NCBI RefSeq assembly: GCF_000300875.1
Contig: NZ_AMSG01000002.1
Location: forward strand, 211,842 to 275,841
Source: Galbibacter marinus
Lineage (GTDB): Bacteria; Bacteroidota; Bacteroidia; Flavobacteriales; Flavobacteriaceae
Direction of reading: 5' to 3'
DNA: 64,000 bases
Part shown: piece after piece, positions 34,275-42,841 of the stretch
Position numbering within the stretch: the stretch's first letter is position 1
Layout: every line of letters starts with the position of its first letter
The notes under the pieces: generated by a model
Told to the model about the DNA's origin: nothing
The model's input: the letters and a program-made list of their open reading frames with translations, nothing else
The model's database searches: none
Made by a program: the position numbers and the translations under genes

Positions 34275-34282
34275 CAAATCTA
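34275..34282 (-). promoter_or_regulatory. Candidate -7 element TAGATTTG
   Basis: On the minus strand this matches TAnnTTTG exactly, 24 bases before the start of the GSP26-like gene. No -33 element at good spacing is seen. Confidence 0.35.
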
Positions 34283-34480
34283 TGGCTCTTATAGACGTAT
34301 AGATAATTCAAACAAAGAAAATATTGACGCTTTTAAAGGCAGTAAAAGTTAAATCAAATAACAATTCTGTTTGTATATCGAATGCTTGATTGTAATACGA
34401 TCAAAATTTTTGGATTTGAGCTAAAGTACAGTTTGAAGTTTTTGTAGTTTAAAAAAAGGTTCAATTATAAAAAAAAAGAT

Positions 34481-35212
34481 ATGAAAATTTTAGTAACAAA
34501 CGATGATGGAATTTATAGTCCAGGACTGGCCTGTTTGGCAAAAGTAGCCTCGTCCTTTGGGGAGGTTGTTGTAATGGCACCAGATGTTGAACAGTCTTCG
34601 ATGGGGCATGCCATTACAGCCAATAGGCCGATTACTTATAAAACATCTCCCATTGTTTTTGACGATCTTGAAGCCTATAGAGTCAATGGTACGCCAGCTG
34701 ATTGTGTAGCTATGGGAATACATTTATTTAAAGATTTTGACCTAGTACTATCAGGGATCAATATGGGGGCAAATTTAGGTAATTCGGCATGGCACTCTGG
34801 AACCTTATCAGCTGCTAGGCAGGCAGTGTTATTTAATCAAAGAGGAATTGCTTTAAGTGTTTCCTTAAGTAGCAATGAGGTGGATTTTGGAAACTTAGAG
34901 CCTCACGTACATAAAGCATTATCTAATGTAATCCCACTGGATCAACCAGAATTACTCAACATAAATTTCCCGTACTCACCTGATGGAGAAATTATCTGGA
35001 CTAAACAAGCTGTTCGTCACTATGATGGAACTGTAATAGCCAGCAAGGATCCGATGGGTAGAAATCACTATTGGTTCACTGTAACCCCGATTGAAGCTGA
35101 AGAGGAAGGTTCAGACCGATGGGCAGTAAAACAAGGGAAAATCAGTATTACTCCAATGCTCGTAGATTTGACTGATAATCGCTTTTTAGGTAATGGTGAG
35201 AGTATACATTGA
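34481..35212 (+). CDS. surE: 5'/3'-nucleotidase SurE
   Basis: The 243-residue protein has the SurE active-site motifs: VTNDDGIYSPGL at residues 5-16 with the paired metal-binding Asp residues, the Ser in APDVEQSSMGH near 40, NGTPADCV near 71, and SGINMGANLGNS near 90 with the Asn ligand. SurE removes phosphate from nucleoside 5'- and 3'-monophosphates and short polyphosphate and is linked to survival in stationary phase. The length is normal. In other bacteria it often lies with pcm or lpxB; here it stands alone among stress genes. Confidence 0.96.
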   Translation: MKILVTNDDGIYSPGLACLAKVASSFGEVVVMAPDVEQSSMGHAITANRPITYKTSPIVFDDLEAYRVNGTPADCVAMGIHLFKDFDLVLSGINMGANLGNSAWHSGTLSAARQAVLFNQRGIALSVSLSSNEVDFGNLEPHVHKALSNVIPLDQPELLNINFPYSPDGEIIWTKQAVRHYDGTVIASKDPMGRNHYWFTVTPIEAEEEGSDRWAVKQGKISITPMLVDLTDNRFLGNGESIH

Positions 35213-35339
35213 GGCTTAATGGAAAAATGTTAAAAAATGGTAGTGAGATTCTTTTAGAGTAGCAATATTCTCAATTGGATTAAAAACACCATTGTTTTGG
35301 TTCTATTTTCACATTTAAATCCAAATAAAAGCAATCGGG

Positions 35340-35810
35340 ATGAGAACGATCAGTGAATTATATGAATATCATCTGCACTATATATACAGCGCGGAGATAC
35401 AATTGGTTGAAGGGCTTTCAATAATGGCCAGTAAAACCACCAACCGACTCTTAAATGAAGTTTTGGAGATACAACTCGAAAAGACCAAGGATAATAAGAA
35501 AGCCCTTTCTAAATTAGTTGAATCGTATTTGGAAAGTAATAGGGAAATTACCTGTTTGATGGTTCAGGCCTATTTGCAAGAAATCCAACAGTTCATTAAT
35601 CATGCTACCGAAGAAGAAGTTCTAAATGTTGGACTGATGGTGGAAACACAGCGATTAGTACATTTTAAAATTTCAATTTACAGTGCAGCATTGTACTATA
35701 CTAATATTTTAAATTATCAGGAAGATACTAGAATATTAGGAGAGATTCTTGATGGGGAGCACCAGAACCTTATAACAGTGGCAAGTCTAGAAAAAGACCA
35801 AATTGATTGA
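35340..35810 (+). CDS. DUF892 (YciE/YciF) ferritin-like protein with degenerate metal site
   Basis: The 156-residue protein is a four-helix DUF892 protein with the start MRTISELYEYHLHYIYSAEIQLVEGL. It is a divergent paralogue of the protein encoded at 42140-42631. Compared with that copy, the helix-2 motif HLEETKTH reads QLEKTKDN, and the helix-3 motif EHYEISAYGT reads VHFKISIYSA, so several carboxylate and His ligands of the di-metal centre are lost. It may therefore no longer bind metal, or may serve as a partner of the intact copy. No operon partner is present. Confidence 0.85.
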   Translation: MRTISELYEYHLHYIYSAEIQLVEGLSIMASKTTNRLLNEVLEIQLEKTKDNKKALSKLVESYLESNREITCLMVQAYLQEIQQFINHATEEEVLNVGLMVETQRLVHFKISIYSAALYYTNILNYQEDTRILGEILDGEHQNLITVASLEKDQID

Positions 35811-36013
35811 ATTCTAAAAAGTAACGCTTGGTGCGTATAAGTCAAGCCAGATTAGGAGATTAATAATAACCATTAATATTATTCGACTTAAAATTCTCTT
35901 AAAGTTATTTAAGTTACTGGTTTTGTGTTGATTAATTTGTAACTTGAAACAAGAAGTCATTCGTGATTTTAGAGTTCCCTCCAAAAGCTACTATTAATTT
36001 TAACTTACTTATA

Positions 36014-37042
36014 ATGAAGACCATTAAGTTATTAGATCATAGTATTGAAAGAATTTTTGGGCAGCTTACATCTCAAATAAAGGGGGAGCTCACACAACAA
36101 GGTGGTGGGTATAATCTTAAAATCCATGACTTTGAAATTCAAGGCATTATTACGGGAAGCGAATTCTCGGATTCAATTTCTTTTATTCGTTGCCAGCTTT
36201 CGGTTAAGGAGCGATTTGCAGTGGTTCTGCAACCTATAAAAACTTCGACTTCACTTTATTTTATTTACTGTAATAAAGGGAAAATAACACATGAAATACG
36301 GGATAGAGAATTGTATCGCCCTATATATGAGAATCAATCAGTGGTTATTAGCCCTAGTTTATCAAGTGTTAGGCTCCATTTTTTAGAAGATTACACACAG
36401 GAACTTTTGATTATCAAAATGGATCCCACTCGTTATTTGAAAAATAAGTCAACAATGTCTGATTTCAACGATAATTTATCTAGGATATACAAGAAACTTA
36501 ATGAACGAAATGGAAATGCTCATTATGGAAGTTTAAACCTTTATGTGTGTGACCATTTTAAGGAGCTCAACGATTTAAAGCATGAGGGGGTATTAAGGGA
36601 GGTATTTCTTGAGGGACAAGTAAAACTCATATTGGCTAAACTATTGAAGCAGTGCGATAATGAACTTTTTCAAAACAATAAGCCATACGGTCTGAGTAGT
36701 TCAGATCTAAAAAAAGTTAAACAGATCTCAAATTTTATCGATCTCAATTATTCGCTTCCCCATACAGTGAAAGATTTAACTCAGAAATTTAAAATTTCAC
36801 CTTCTAAGCTTCAAAAAGGCTTCAAGATCCTATACAATCGTACCGTTTCGAATTACATCAAGAATTTAAGAGTAGAAATCGCTGAAGAGATGATAAAAAC
36901 TAAGGAGTGCACGATTTCAGAAATTGTTTATGAAATAGGATTTACTTCTCGTAGTTATTTCTCCAAAATTTTCAAGGATAAGTACAATTGTAGTCCTAAG
37001 GATTACCAAGACTTACTTAAATCAAACAGACAATGTGTTTGA
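36014..37042 (+). CDS. AraC family transcriptional regulator (copy 1)
   Basis: I use the ATG at 36014 (342 residues) because its paralogue at 37783-38811 has exactly this length and the same N-terminus (MKT...L..I.G.L); an upstream ATG-like start at 35963 is open but unaligned. The N-terminal 240 residues form an unrecognised sensor domain; the last 100 are the AraC double helix-turn-helix with SPSKLQKGFKILYNRTV and the second helix-turn-helix ISEIVYEIGFTSRSYFSKIF. The flavodoxin-like gene starts 28 bases after its stop on the same strand, so the regulator probably shares a transcript with it. Confidence 0.9.
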   Translation: MKTIKLLDHSIERIFGQLTSQIKGELTQQGGGYNLKIHDFEIQGIITGSEFSDSISFIRCQLSVKERFAVVLQPIKTSTSLYFIYCNKGKITHEIRDRELYRPIYENQSVVISPSLSSVRLHFLEDYTQELLIIKMDPTRYLKNKSTMSDFNDNLSRIYKKLNERNGNAHYGSLNLYVCDHFKELNDLKHEGVLREVFLEGQVKLILAKLLKQCDNELFQNNKPYGLSSSDLKKVKQISNFIDLNYSLPHTVKDLTQKFKISPSKLQKGFKILYNRTVSNYIKNLRVEIAEEMIKTKECTISEIVYEIGFTSRSYFSKIFKDKYNCSPKDYQDLLKSNRQCV

Positions 37043-37070
37043 TAAATTACACGATTAAAATTTAAACATT

Positions 37071-37721
37071 ATGGCTCTAAAAGCACTTTTTTTGAACTGT
37101 ACCCTTAAAAAATCTCCTGAGGTTTCAAACACCAGAGCATTTATTGATAAATCCATCTCAATTTTTAAGGAGTTGGATGTTGAGACCGAGGTGATTCGAG
37201 TTATTGATTACAATATTAATTTCGGTACAGCAACTGATATGGGTAACGGTGATCAATGGCCAGCAATACATAATCAAATTAAACAAGCCGATATATTAAT
37301 TATCGCTACACCAGTATGGAGAGGTGATAGAGGTTCTATAGCGAAAATGGTATCCGAGCGAATGGATGGATTGTTTTCTGATGATCATAACGATAATGAT
37401 CAGTATATGACCTACAACAAGGTAGCTGGTGCGCTAGTGGATGGTAATGAAGATGGTGCTAAAAAGGCCATTTCGAGTATCCTATTTGATCTTTCAGAAC
37501 ACGGTTTTACTTTAGCAGTAAACCCGTTTAGTTATTATGTAGGGGAAGCCGGGCCAGGGCCAAGCTATATTGAGGCTAAAGGGGATAAACATGAATTCAC
37601 TAATAATATGCTGCTAATTATGGCCCAAAATATGGTACATCTTGCTGAAAGTCTGAAGGCCAATCCTTATCCAATTAAACTCACCCAGGTTAAAGAAAAA
37701 GCCAAAAAGATTAGTCAATAG
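37071..37721 (+). CDS. Flavodoxin-like NAD(P)H-dependent FMN reductase family protein
   Basis: The 216-residue protein has the flavodoxin fold: a first strand ALFLNCTLKKSP with the phosphate-binding loop, SNTRAFIDKS in the following helix, and ADILIIATPVWRGDRGSIAKMVSERMD near 83-108, which is the FMN-binding segment of NADPH-dependent FMN reductases. PFSYYVGEAGPGPSYIEA follows near 160. It may reduce quinones or other electrophiles. It is co-directional with an AraC regulator upstream and convergent with a second, related AraC gene, so it is the likely target of one or both. Confidence 0.88.
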   Translation: MALKALFLNCTLKKSPEVSNTRAFIDKSISIFKELDVETEVIRVIDYNINFGTATDMGNGDQWPAIHNQIKQADILIIATPVWRGDRGSIAKMVSERMDGLFSDDHNDNDQYMTYNKVAGALVDGNEDGAKKAISSILFDLSEHGFTLAVNPFSYYVGEAGPGPSYIEAKGDKHEFTNNMLLIMAQNMVHLAESLKANPYPIKLTQVKEKAKKISQ

Positions 37722-37726
37722 AAATC

Positions 37727-37763
37727 AAAAAAATGGCACCAATTTTAATCATTTGGTGCCATT
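37727..37763 (-). terminator. Rho-independent terminator of the second AraC gene
   Basis: AATGGCACCAA (37732-37742) pairs perfectly with TTGGTGCCATT (37753-37763). Read on the minus strand, the stem is followed by seven T residues. On the plus strand there is no T-run, but the hairpin could slow transcription there too. Confidence 0.85.
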
Positions 37764-37782
37764 AAAAAGAAATTTTGTTCTT

Positions 37783-38811
37783 TTATAGCGCTAAGTTGGT
37801 TAGCTTTAGCTTTTCTTGATAATGTTTTGGACTACAGTTGTATTTTTCTTTAAATATTTTAGAAAAATAACTTCTACTACTAAACCCGATGTCATACACG
37901 ATCTCAGAAATCGTACAATTTCTATTCTTAATCATATTTTCCGCCACTTCAACACGAATATTTTTAATATAATCCGCAACTGTTCGGTTGTATAATATTT
38001 TAAATCCTTTTTGAAGCTTTGATGGTGATATTGCGAATGTTTTTGTTAGCTTTTTAATGGAGTATGAGGCAGATGGGTTACCTTTGATGTGCTCTGCCAC
38101 AGCTGTTATTCTCTTCAATTCTTGGGAAGTTAAGCCTTTAATTTTTTGGCGGTTTTTAATATCGTCTTTGTATTGCTTGATCAACACCGCAAGTAAAAGC
38201 TTAATCCTACCTTCTAACATAATATCCTTAATGGAACCTCTTTCGTGGATGTTGTCTATTTCATTAAAGTAATCACATATCTTAAGGTTGTAATTTCCAT
38301 AATGCGTATAACCATCTCTGGCATCGAATTCTTGATAAATGTTCAGAAGTTTTTGATTGAGCGAATAATTGAATTTTTCCTTTTTTAAATAGAGTCTTGG
38401 ATGAATCTTTAGGATAATAAGCTCAGTTCTAGATTTTTTAGGTATTAAAAATTCAAACCCTTTCTTACTGGGTTTTACAACAGCCGTTTGATGCTGATCA
38501 ATCGTATTGAATTCTCCATCATTAATATCTCGATGCATTAAAGTTCCTCGATTGCAAAAGATAAAATAAAGAAAGGAAGGACAGTGTTCAGATTTAATTT
38601 TAAACTCAAACTCCTCTAAGGTATTCAAAGAACATTTAATAAATGAAATTGCATTGGAATAGCACTTACCCTTAATTGTCCCTTTGAATTTTGTGGAGAG
38701 GGTTTTAAGTTGGAACTCACCCTGTTCTGTGGTTAATTCTCCACTGATGTGTTTTTGTAGATACCCGAATATCCCATTTAGGTCATCGTCTTTTAAAGTC
38801 AAAGTTTTCAT
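37783..38811 (-). CDS. AraC family transcriptional regulator (copy 2)
   Basis: This 342-residue protein is a paralogue of the regulator at 36014-37042 along the full length. The C-terminal DNA-binding parts are almost the same (both have SPSKLQKGFKILYNRTV and ISEIVY.IGF.SRSYFSKIF.KYNCSP), while the sensor domains diverge. Both genes flank the flavodoxin-like gene, one on each side and in opposite orientation. An inverted repeat GGTCAT-N8-ATGACC lies 41-60 bases upstream of its start and could be its operator. No function for the sensor domain is recognised. Confidence 0.9.
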   Translation of the reverse strand: MKTLTLKDDDLNGIFGYLQKHISGELTTEQGEFQLKTLSTKFKGTIKGKCYSNAISFIKCSLNTLEEFEFKIKSEHCPSFLYFIFCNRGTLMHRDINDGEFNTIDQHQTAVVKPSKKGFEFLIPKKSRTELIILKIHPRLYLKKEKFNYSLNQKLLNIYQEFDARDGYTHYGNYNLKICDYFNEIDNIHERGSIKDIMLEGRIKLLLAVLIKQYKDDIKNRQKIKGLTSQELKRITAVAEHIKGNPSASYSIKKLTKTFAISPSKLQKGFKILYNRTVADYIKNIRVEVAENMIKNRNCTISEIVYDIGFSSRSYFSKIFKEKYNCSPKHYQEKLKLTNLAL

Positions 38812-38851
38812 AGTGAAGCTTTTTAAATTTCTATATACATTGGTTTATATA

Positions 38852-38871
38852 GGTCATTTTCTACCATGACC
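38852..38871 (-). promoter_or_regulatory. Inverted repeat GGTCAT-N8-ATGACC upstream of AraC copy 2
   Basis: Perfect 6-base arms with an 8-base spacer lie 41-60 bases before the start codon, where a promoter-overlapping operator would be expected. Confidence 0.45.
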
Positions 38872-38887
38872 AATAACTAACTATATT

Positions 38888-38916
38888 AAAAAAAGTAACA
38901 GTTTTTTAGCTGTTAC
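38888..38916 (-). terminator. Rho-independent terminator for the small ORF at 39002-39364
   Basis: GTAACAG (38895-38901) pairs with CTGTTAC (38910-38916). On the minus strand the stem is followed by seven T residues. It lies 86 bases beyond the stop of the small gene and upstream of AraC copy 2. Confidence 0.7.
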
Positions 38917-38937
38917 CAAAAAGCTTCGTTGTTATTA

Positions 38938-38990
38938 ATACCATCTATTGACATGCCTATTTTCTTTTTACTTTCAAGGATAGATGGTAT
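38938..38990. repeat. Inverted repeat ATACCATCTA ... TAGATGGTAT
   Basis: Perfect 10-base arms (38938-38947 and 38981-38990) are separated by 33 bases. It lies between the small ORF and its presumed terminator. It could be a transcript structure or the trace of a small inserted element; nothing else supports either. Confidence 0.5.
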
Positions 38991-39001
38991 GCTTTACGTC
39001 T

Positions 39002-39364
39002 CTAGAACAACAAGTTAGTAAAATATATATATATACTTCTTTTAATTTGCTTTAATTTAACATTTGATACTTCTTTACTTCTGTGGAGTAAATTCTTAAT
39101 TAATGAATATTTTGATTTAAAGACGCTCTTCAAACCACTGTGACTGATCTTCTGTGATGATAAACCTTGATGGTAATTAGTAGTTATTCCAAGTTCTTGG
39201 CAAAGGTTCTCTACTTTTTGATGATGCCTTTCGAATTGTTGGATATTATAATTTTGTCCCATCTCAGGGGTAGACTCTCTATAATTTTGCATGAATACTT
39301 TAAAGATATCTCCCAGAGATTTTGTTTTTCCTTCTCGCTGATATTTGTGGTGTAAATCTTCCAT
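39002..39364 (-). CDS. Hypothetical protein, 120 residues
   Basis: The product is basic, soluble and mainly helical, with an N-terminal part KSLGDIFKVFMQNYRESTPEM and a middle part with EFERHHQKVENLCQELGI-like text (QQFERHHQKVENLCQELGI). The C-terminal third is rich in Lys, Ser and Asn and of low complexity. I do not recognise a family. A rho-independent terminator follows on the same strand, which favours a real transcript. It may also be a decayed gene. No neighbour suggests a role. Confidence 0.45.
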   Translation of the reverse strand: MEDLHHKYQREGKTKSLGDIFKVFMQNYRESTPEMGQNYNIQQFERHHQKVENLCQELGITTNYHQGLSSQKISHSGLKSVFKSKYSLIKNLLHRSKEVSNVKLKQIKRSIYIYFTNLLF

Positions 39365-39576
39365 AAGCTCAATAATATTAGCCTTAAATTACTTTATCTT
39401 TCCTAGGATCCTTACCCCATTTGGAAAAAATAATAACCAAAAGCATACTGGAAGCTTTTTTTAATTCATTTGGACTTATTGTTAACCCTATTGAAGGAAT
39501 CACCCAGATTCAGAACCACATTTTAGTAAATTCCCTTGTAATCCATATTGAGTTTTAACTTAAAAAAAAAGCAATT

Positions 39577-40428
39577 ATGAAGTATCCTAAAGTTTTTCCA
39601 AAAGAAGATTTAAAAAAACAACCCGGTAGACAGTCTGATATGAAGACCAAACCCATCATGGTTCGGGAGAATTATAAGGGAAGTGATAAGCTAAAGGGGA
39701 AAGTTGCCCTAATTACAGGTGGCGATAGTGGTATAGGAGCAAGTTGTGCACTACATTTTGCTATGGAAGGAGCAGGGGTTGCCATTTTATATTTTAATGA
39801 GAGACAAGATGCCCTTGAGCTTCAGAGTGAAATTGAGCAAATGGGCGGAGCTTGCTTTTTGATCAAAGGAGATATTAAGGATTCTCAATTTTGTCGTGAT
39901 GCCATTAAAAAAGTAGTAGACAGGTTTGGTGGACTCAATATACTAGTTAACAATGCAGCCATGCAATTTCAAGAAGAGGATCTTCAAGATATGGATTTGA
40001 TCAATATGGAAACCACGTTTCAAACAAATGTCTTTCCGCTTTTCTACCTCACTCAAGCAGCCTTAGAACATCTTAAAGAAGGGGATTCAATAATCAATAC
40101 AACCTCTATTACCGCCTACCGTGGTAATCCTACGTTAATTGATTACTCGAGTTCTAAAGGGGCGATTCTGTCCTTTACACGTGCGCTTTCCCGCTCCTTG
40201 GCAGAGAAGGGCATACGTGTTAATGCAGTGGCGCCAGGCCCTATCTGGACACCACTTATCCCAGCTACACTTGAGTCCTATGAAAAATTTGGACAAAACA
40301 CACCCATGGGTAGAGCTGGGCAACCTGCAGAATTAGGCCCTGGATATGTCTTTCTAGCAAGTGAGGACAGTTCCTATATGACGGGTCAAACCATACATCT
40401 AAATGGAGGTACAATTGTAGGTGGTTAA
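39577..40428 (+). CDS. SDR family oxidoreductase of the general-stress type (YhdF/YghA-like)
   Basis: The 283-residue protein has a 40-residue N-terminal extension rich in Lys and Pro, as in the YhdF/GSP39 group, then the classical SDR core: TGGDSGIGASCA near 47, NNAAMQ near 129, the catalytic Ser in INTTSITAY near 175 and Y-x3-K in DYSSSKGA near 190, then VAPGPIWTPLIP. It should be an NAD(P)-dependent alcohol, sugar or aldehyde dehydrogenase. Members are induced by salt and ethanol stress in Bacillus. It lies near DUF892 and KatE genes with the same association. Confidence 0.93.
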   Translation: MKYPKVFPKEDLKKQPGRQSDMKTKPIMVRENYKGSDKLKGKVALITGGDSGIGASCALHFAMEGAGVAILYFNERQDALELQSEIEQMGGACFLIKGDIKDSQFCRDAIKKVVDRFGGLNILVNNAAMQFQEEDLQDMDLINMETTFQTNVFPLFYLTQAALEHLKEGDSIINTTSITAYRGNPTLIDYSSSKGAILSFTRALSRSLAEKGIRVNAVAPGPIWTPLIPATLESYEKFGQNTPMGRAGQPAELGPGYVFLASEDSSYMTGQTIHLNGGTIVGG

Positions 40429-40497
40429 TTGTAGAAATTTAGAACTTATATTATACTACTTACAACATAGAATGTGTAACTGCAATAATCTCTTAGT

Positions 40498-41070
40498 ATG
40501 TTTGGCTTTAGAAATAGGTGTTTTAGAAATTACTGGAAGCATGTAAGCTTAAACATGGCCAGAGCGCAATTTGAACATGCACGAACCCGTCTGTTTAATG
40601 TGAATGATTGGTCGGATCTAGGATTTTTTACCGCTAAATTTGAATTGTATGACCCTAATTTAATTCACACCACCACACTTTTGGAACTCGGTAGTTATAT
40701 CAAAATTATATTTCCTATGGCCATGCCTGAGAATTGGGTTAAGGTGACAGAAATTTATACAGATGATTCGAAGGCATACTTTATAGTTCATCCAGTGAGT
40801 AATCCTATGGAGGATTCCTCTGAAAAGGTCGCACATTTTTTACAAGAGAAAGCCAGTAGTATTTTTAAAGTCGAAATTGATGGCACTAGAGTATATGGTT
40901 ATGAAATTGGCCGCAATGAAGTGATTAATAATTCAGGGACAAAGGCTGGAAATCGAAAGTTCATAAATACCGTCATGGCTTGGGGTGGATGGCTGGGGAT
41001 GCAACGTTATCAATGGGGGAAACTAACCAACCATTTCGTGAAAACCGAACCCTTATTGACAAAAAATTAG
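40498..41070 (+). CDS. Conserved hypothetical protein, 190 residues
   Basis: I do not recognise the family. The protein is soluble, with a conserved-looking region NDWSDLGFFTAKFELYDPN near 36-54, a middle GSYIKIIFPMAMPENWVKV segment near 66, and a C-terminal block with GRNEVINNSGTKAGNRKF near 138 and GGWLGMQRYQWGKLTNHF near 158. It resembles a small beta-barrel or lipocalin-like fold by strand spacing only. The lipid-kinase gene starts 14 bases after its stop, so the two form an operon. A lipid-related role would fit but is a guess. Confidence 0.7.
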   Translation: MFGFRNRCFRNYWKHVSLNMARAQFEHARTRLFNVNDWSDLGFFTAKFELYDPNLIHTTTLLELGSYIKIIFPMAMPENWVKVTEIYTDDSKAYFIVHPVSNPMEDSSEKVAHFLQEKASSIFKVEIDGTRVYGYEIGRNEVINNSGTKAGNRKFINTVMAWGGWLGMQRYQWGKLTNHFVKTEPLLTKN

Positions 41071-41084
41071 TTGTTCCTATAATC

Positions 41085-42011
41085 ATGATACAAACCATAC
41101 AAATTATACACAATCCCAATGCAGGGAAGGCTAATCACAGTAAAGAATGGTTAATTGGGATGATTGCAAGATTTGCCAATAAGGTTCGGTATGTATCCAC
41201 AAAGGACAAACTATGGAATTCCTTTGAGTTCAACCCAGAGCATCCTATTCTACTTGCTGGAGGGGACGGCACAGTCCGTAAGGTGTTTGAGAAACTCAAG
41301 CAATCTAATGATAACCTACCACTTTCTATGAGTCCAATTATTTTATGCCCTTGTGGAAAGGCTAATAATATTGCTAAATCCCTTAATATTCGTGGCAATC
41401 CAACTGGAAAGATTGACTTTGATCTCAGTAAGGTTGATGACTATCATTTTGGGGAAATTAAAAACACCAAAGATGAACAATTCTTTATTGAAAGTTTTGG
41501 ATTTGGAGTGTTTCCAGAACTTTTAAAGGGTAAAAGAAGCAAACCGAAAACCAGTTATACTTCTGAGGTGAAGCTACAGCTGGCATTACACAAACTCATC
41601 GAGGTGGTAGGGAAAATTGAGGCTCAAAAGTTGAAAATAAAAACAGATCAATTCACTGTAAAGGGTTCTTTTATTTTGGCGGAGGTGATGAAAATTAAAC
41701 ATATGGGACCTAATCTCCCATTGGCTCCAGCAAATAGTCCTGGTTCAGCTTGGTTTCACTTAGTTTTAATTTCAGAGGATCGTAGAGATGATTTTTCAAA
41801 TTATCTTCAAAATCTCTTAAAGGGGGTTAAGACTCCATCACCTGTCTTGGATTTTATCACATCCATAAAGACTTCAAAATTAAAGCTTAAAAGTAGTGGA
41901 ATGTATTATCATATAGATGATCAGTTTATTGAAAATTACCAAGGTGGTCGACTGGAATCCTTGGTATCTAACTCTGGGATCCCTTTTGTTAAGAACGTTT
42001 CCTATATATAA
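41085..42011 (+). CDS. Diacylglycerol kinase family protein
   Basis: From the ATG at 41085 the protein has 308 residues and starts directly with the family's first strand, IQIIHNPNAGK. The open frame extends back to 40980 inside the upstream gene, but that part is out of alignment. The catalytic GGDGT motif is at about residues 61-65 (LLAGGDGTVRKVF), and a CPCGKANNIAKSL segment replaces the usual PxGTxND motif, with Cys and Lys-Ala in place of Gly-Thr. A FGFGVFPELL segment follows. It probably phosphorylates a lipid or related compound. The altered second motif makes the substrate uncertain. Confidence 0.85.
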   Translation: MIQTIQIIHNPNAGKANHSKEWLIGMIARFANKVRYVSTKDKLWNSFEFNPEHPILLAGGDGTVRKVFEKLKQSNDNLPLSMSPIILCPCGKANNIAKSLNIRGNPTGKIDFDLSKVDDYHFGEIKNTKDEQFFIESFGFGVFPELLKGKRSKPKTSYTSEVKLQLALHKLIEVVGKIEAQKLKIKTDQFTVKGSFILAEVMKIKHMGPNLPLAPANSPGSAWFHLVLISEDRRDDFSNYLQNLLKGVKTPSPVLDFITSIKTSKLKLKSSGMYYHIDDQFIENYQGGRLESLVSNSGIPFVKNVSYI

Positions 42012-42054
42012 AGTGGGATAGTCAAATAAATACTTAGTGTGTAAAGGCTTATAC

Positions 42055-42093
42055 AAAAAAATCACCCTTATCTTTTTTACGAGATAAGAGTGA
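42055..42093 (-). terminator. Rho-independent terminator of the intact DUF892 gene
   Basis: CTTATCT (42067-42073) pairs with AGATAAG (42082-42088), extended by TCAC/GTGA outside one mismatch. On the minus strand the stem is followed by seven T residues. It lies 47 bases after the stop of the DUF892 gene. Confidence 0.75.
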
Positions 42094-42139
42094 GATCTGC
42101 GTTAAATTCAATGGATGGTTTCTTCTACTAATTAAGTTG

Positions 42140-42631
42140 TTATGAATTGCTTTTGGCTTGCTCGTTCAACCTTTTTTCTGCTATTTTGGTAAGTTTGTCA
42201 TCGGCGTGATACTCTTCGTCTAAGGTGCTTTTTAAGGTATCCGCTATATCATCATACCCAAGTTCCTTTGCAAAACGAGCTGCAGTACCGTAGGCAGAAA
42301 TTTCATAGTGTTCAATGCGTTGTGCTTCGGCAACAATTCCTGCATCGAGAACATCCTGTTCCATATCTTCTTTAATAAAATGTTCAGCTTCTCGGATAAG
42401 GCCTTCCATGGCAAGGCACTTTTCTTCTTGTCCTTGAATCCCTAAGCGATCGCAGATTGATTTTAGCCTGTTCAAATGGGTTTTGGTTTCTTCTAAATGA
42501 TTATTGAGTGCCTTTTCCAATTTTTCATCATTAGACTTTTTAGCCATTTTTGGAAGCGCTTCAATGAGTTGTTCTTCTGCGCTGTAGAGGTCCTGAATCT
42601 GATGTTCGAATAAATCTTCTAATGTTTTCAT
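42140..42631 (-). CDS. DUF892 (YciE/YciF) ferritin-like stress protein
   Basis: The 163-residue protein begins with the canonical MKTLEDLFEHQIQDLYSAEEQLIEALPKM pattern (seen as EHQIQDLYSAEEQLIEALP) and has HLEETKTH near residue 46 and EAQRIEHYEISAYGTA near 103, with DEEYHADDKLT near 142. These four-helix positions supply the carboxylate and His ligands of a di-metal centre. Family members are induced by osmotic and oxidative stress and bind iron or manganese, but the reaction is not known. A second, degenerate copy is encoded at 35340-35810. It is a single gene with its own terminator. Confidence 0.93.
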   Translation of the reverse strand: MKTLEDLFEHQIQDLYSAEEQLIEALPKMAKKSNDEKLEKALNNHLEETKTHLNRLKSICDRLGIQGQEEKCLAMEGLIREAEHFIKEDMEQDVLDAGIVAEAQRIEHYEISAYGTAARFAKELGYDDIADTLKSTLDEEYHADDKLTKIAEKRLNEQAKSNS

Positions 42632-42841
42632 GTCGTAAAGTTTTTTGAAATGTTAATACTAAGATGATTTCACGAATTTGGATTTTTTATAAAATCCGCG
42701 TTACCAAAAGTGTTTACCTTAATGGCTGCCATAAAGGGAAGCTTGTATAGATACCTTTGGATACTGATAAAGGTAAAATGACCAAGATGGAATTATTAGC
42801 TCAAAGGAATTTATAATTGACCCTTAAAGCACAATTTTATG

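Noticed and set aside
40980-41084. N-terminal extension of the lipid-kinase ORF
   Set aside because: The extension overlaps the upstream gene in another frame; family alignment begins at the ATG at 41085.
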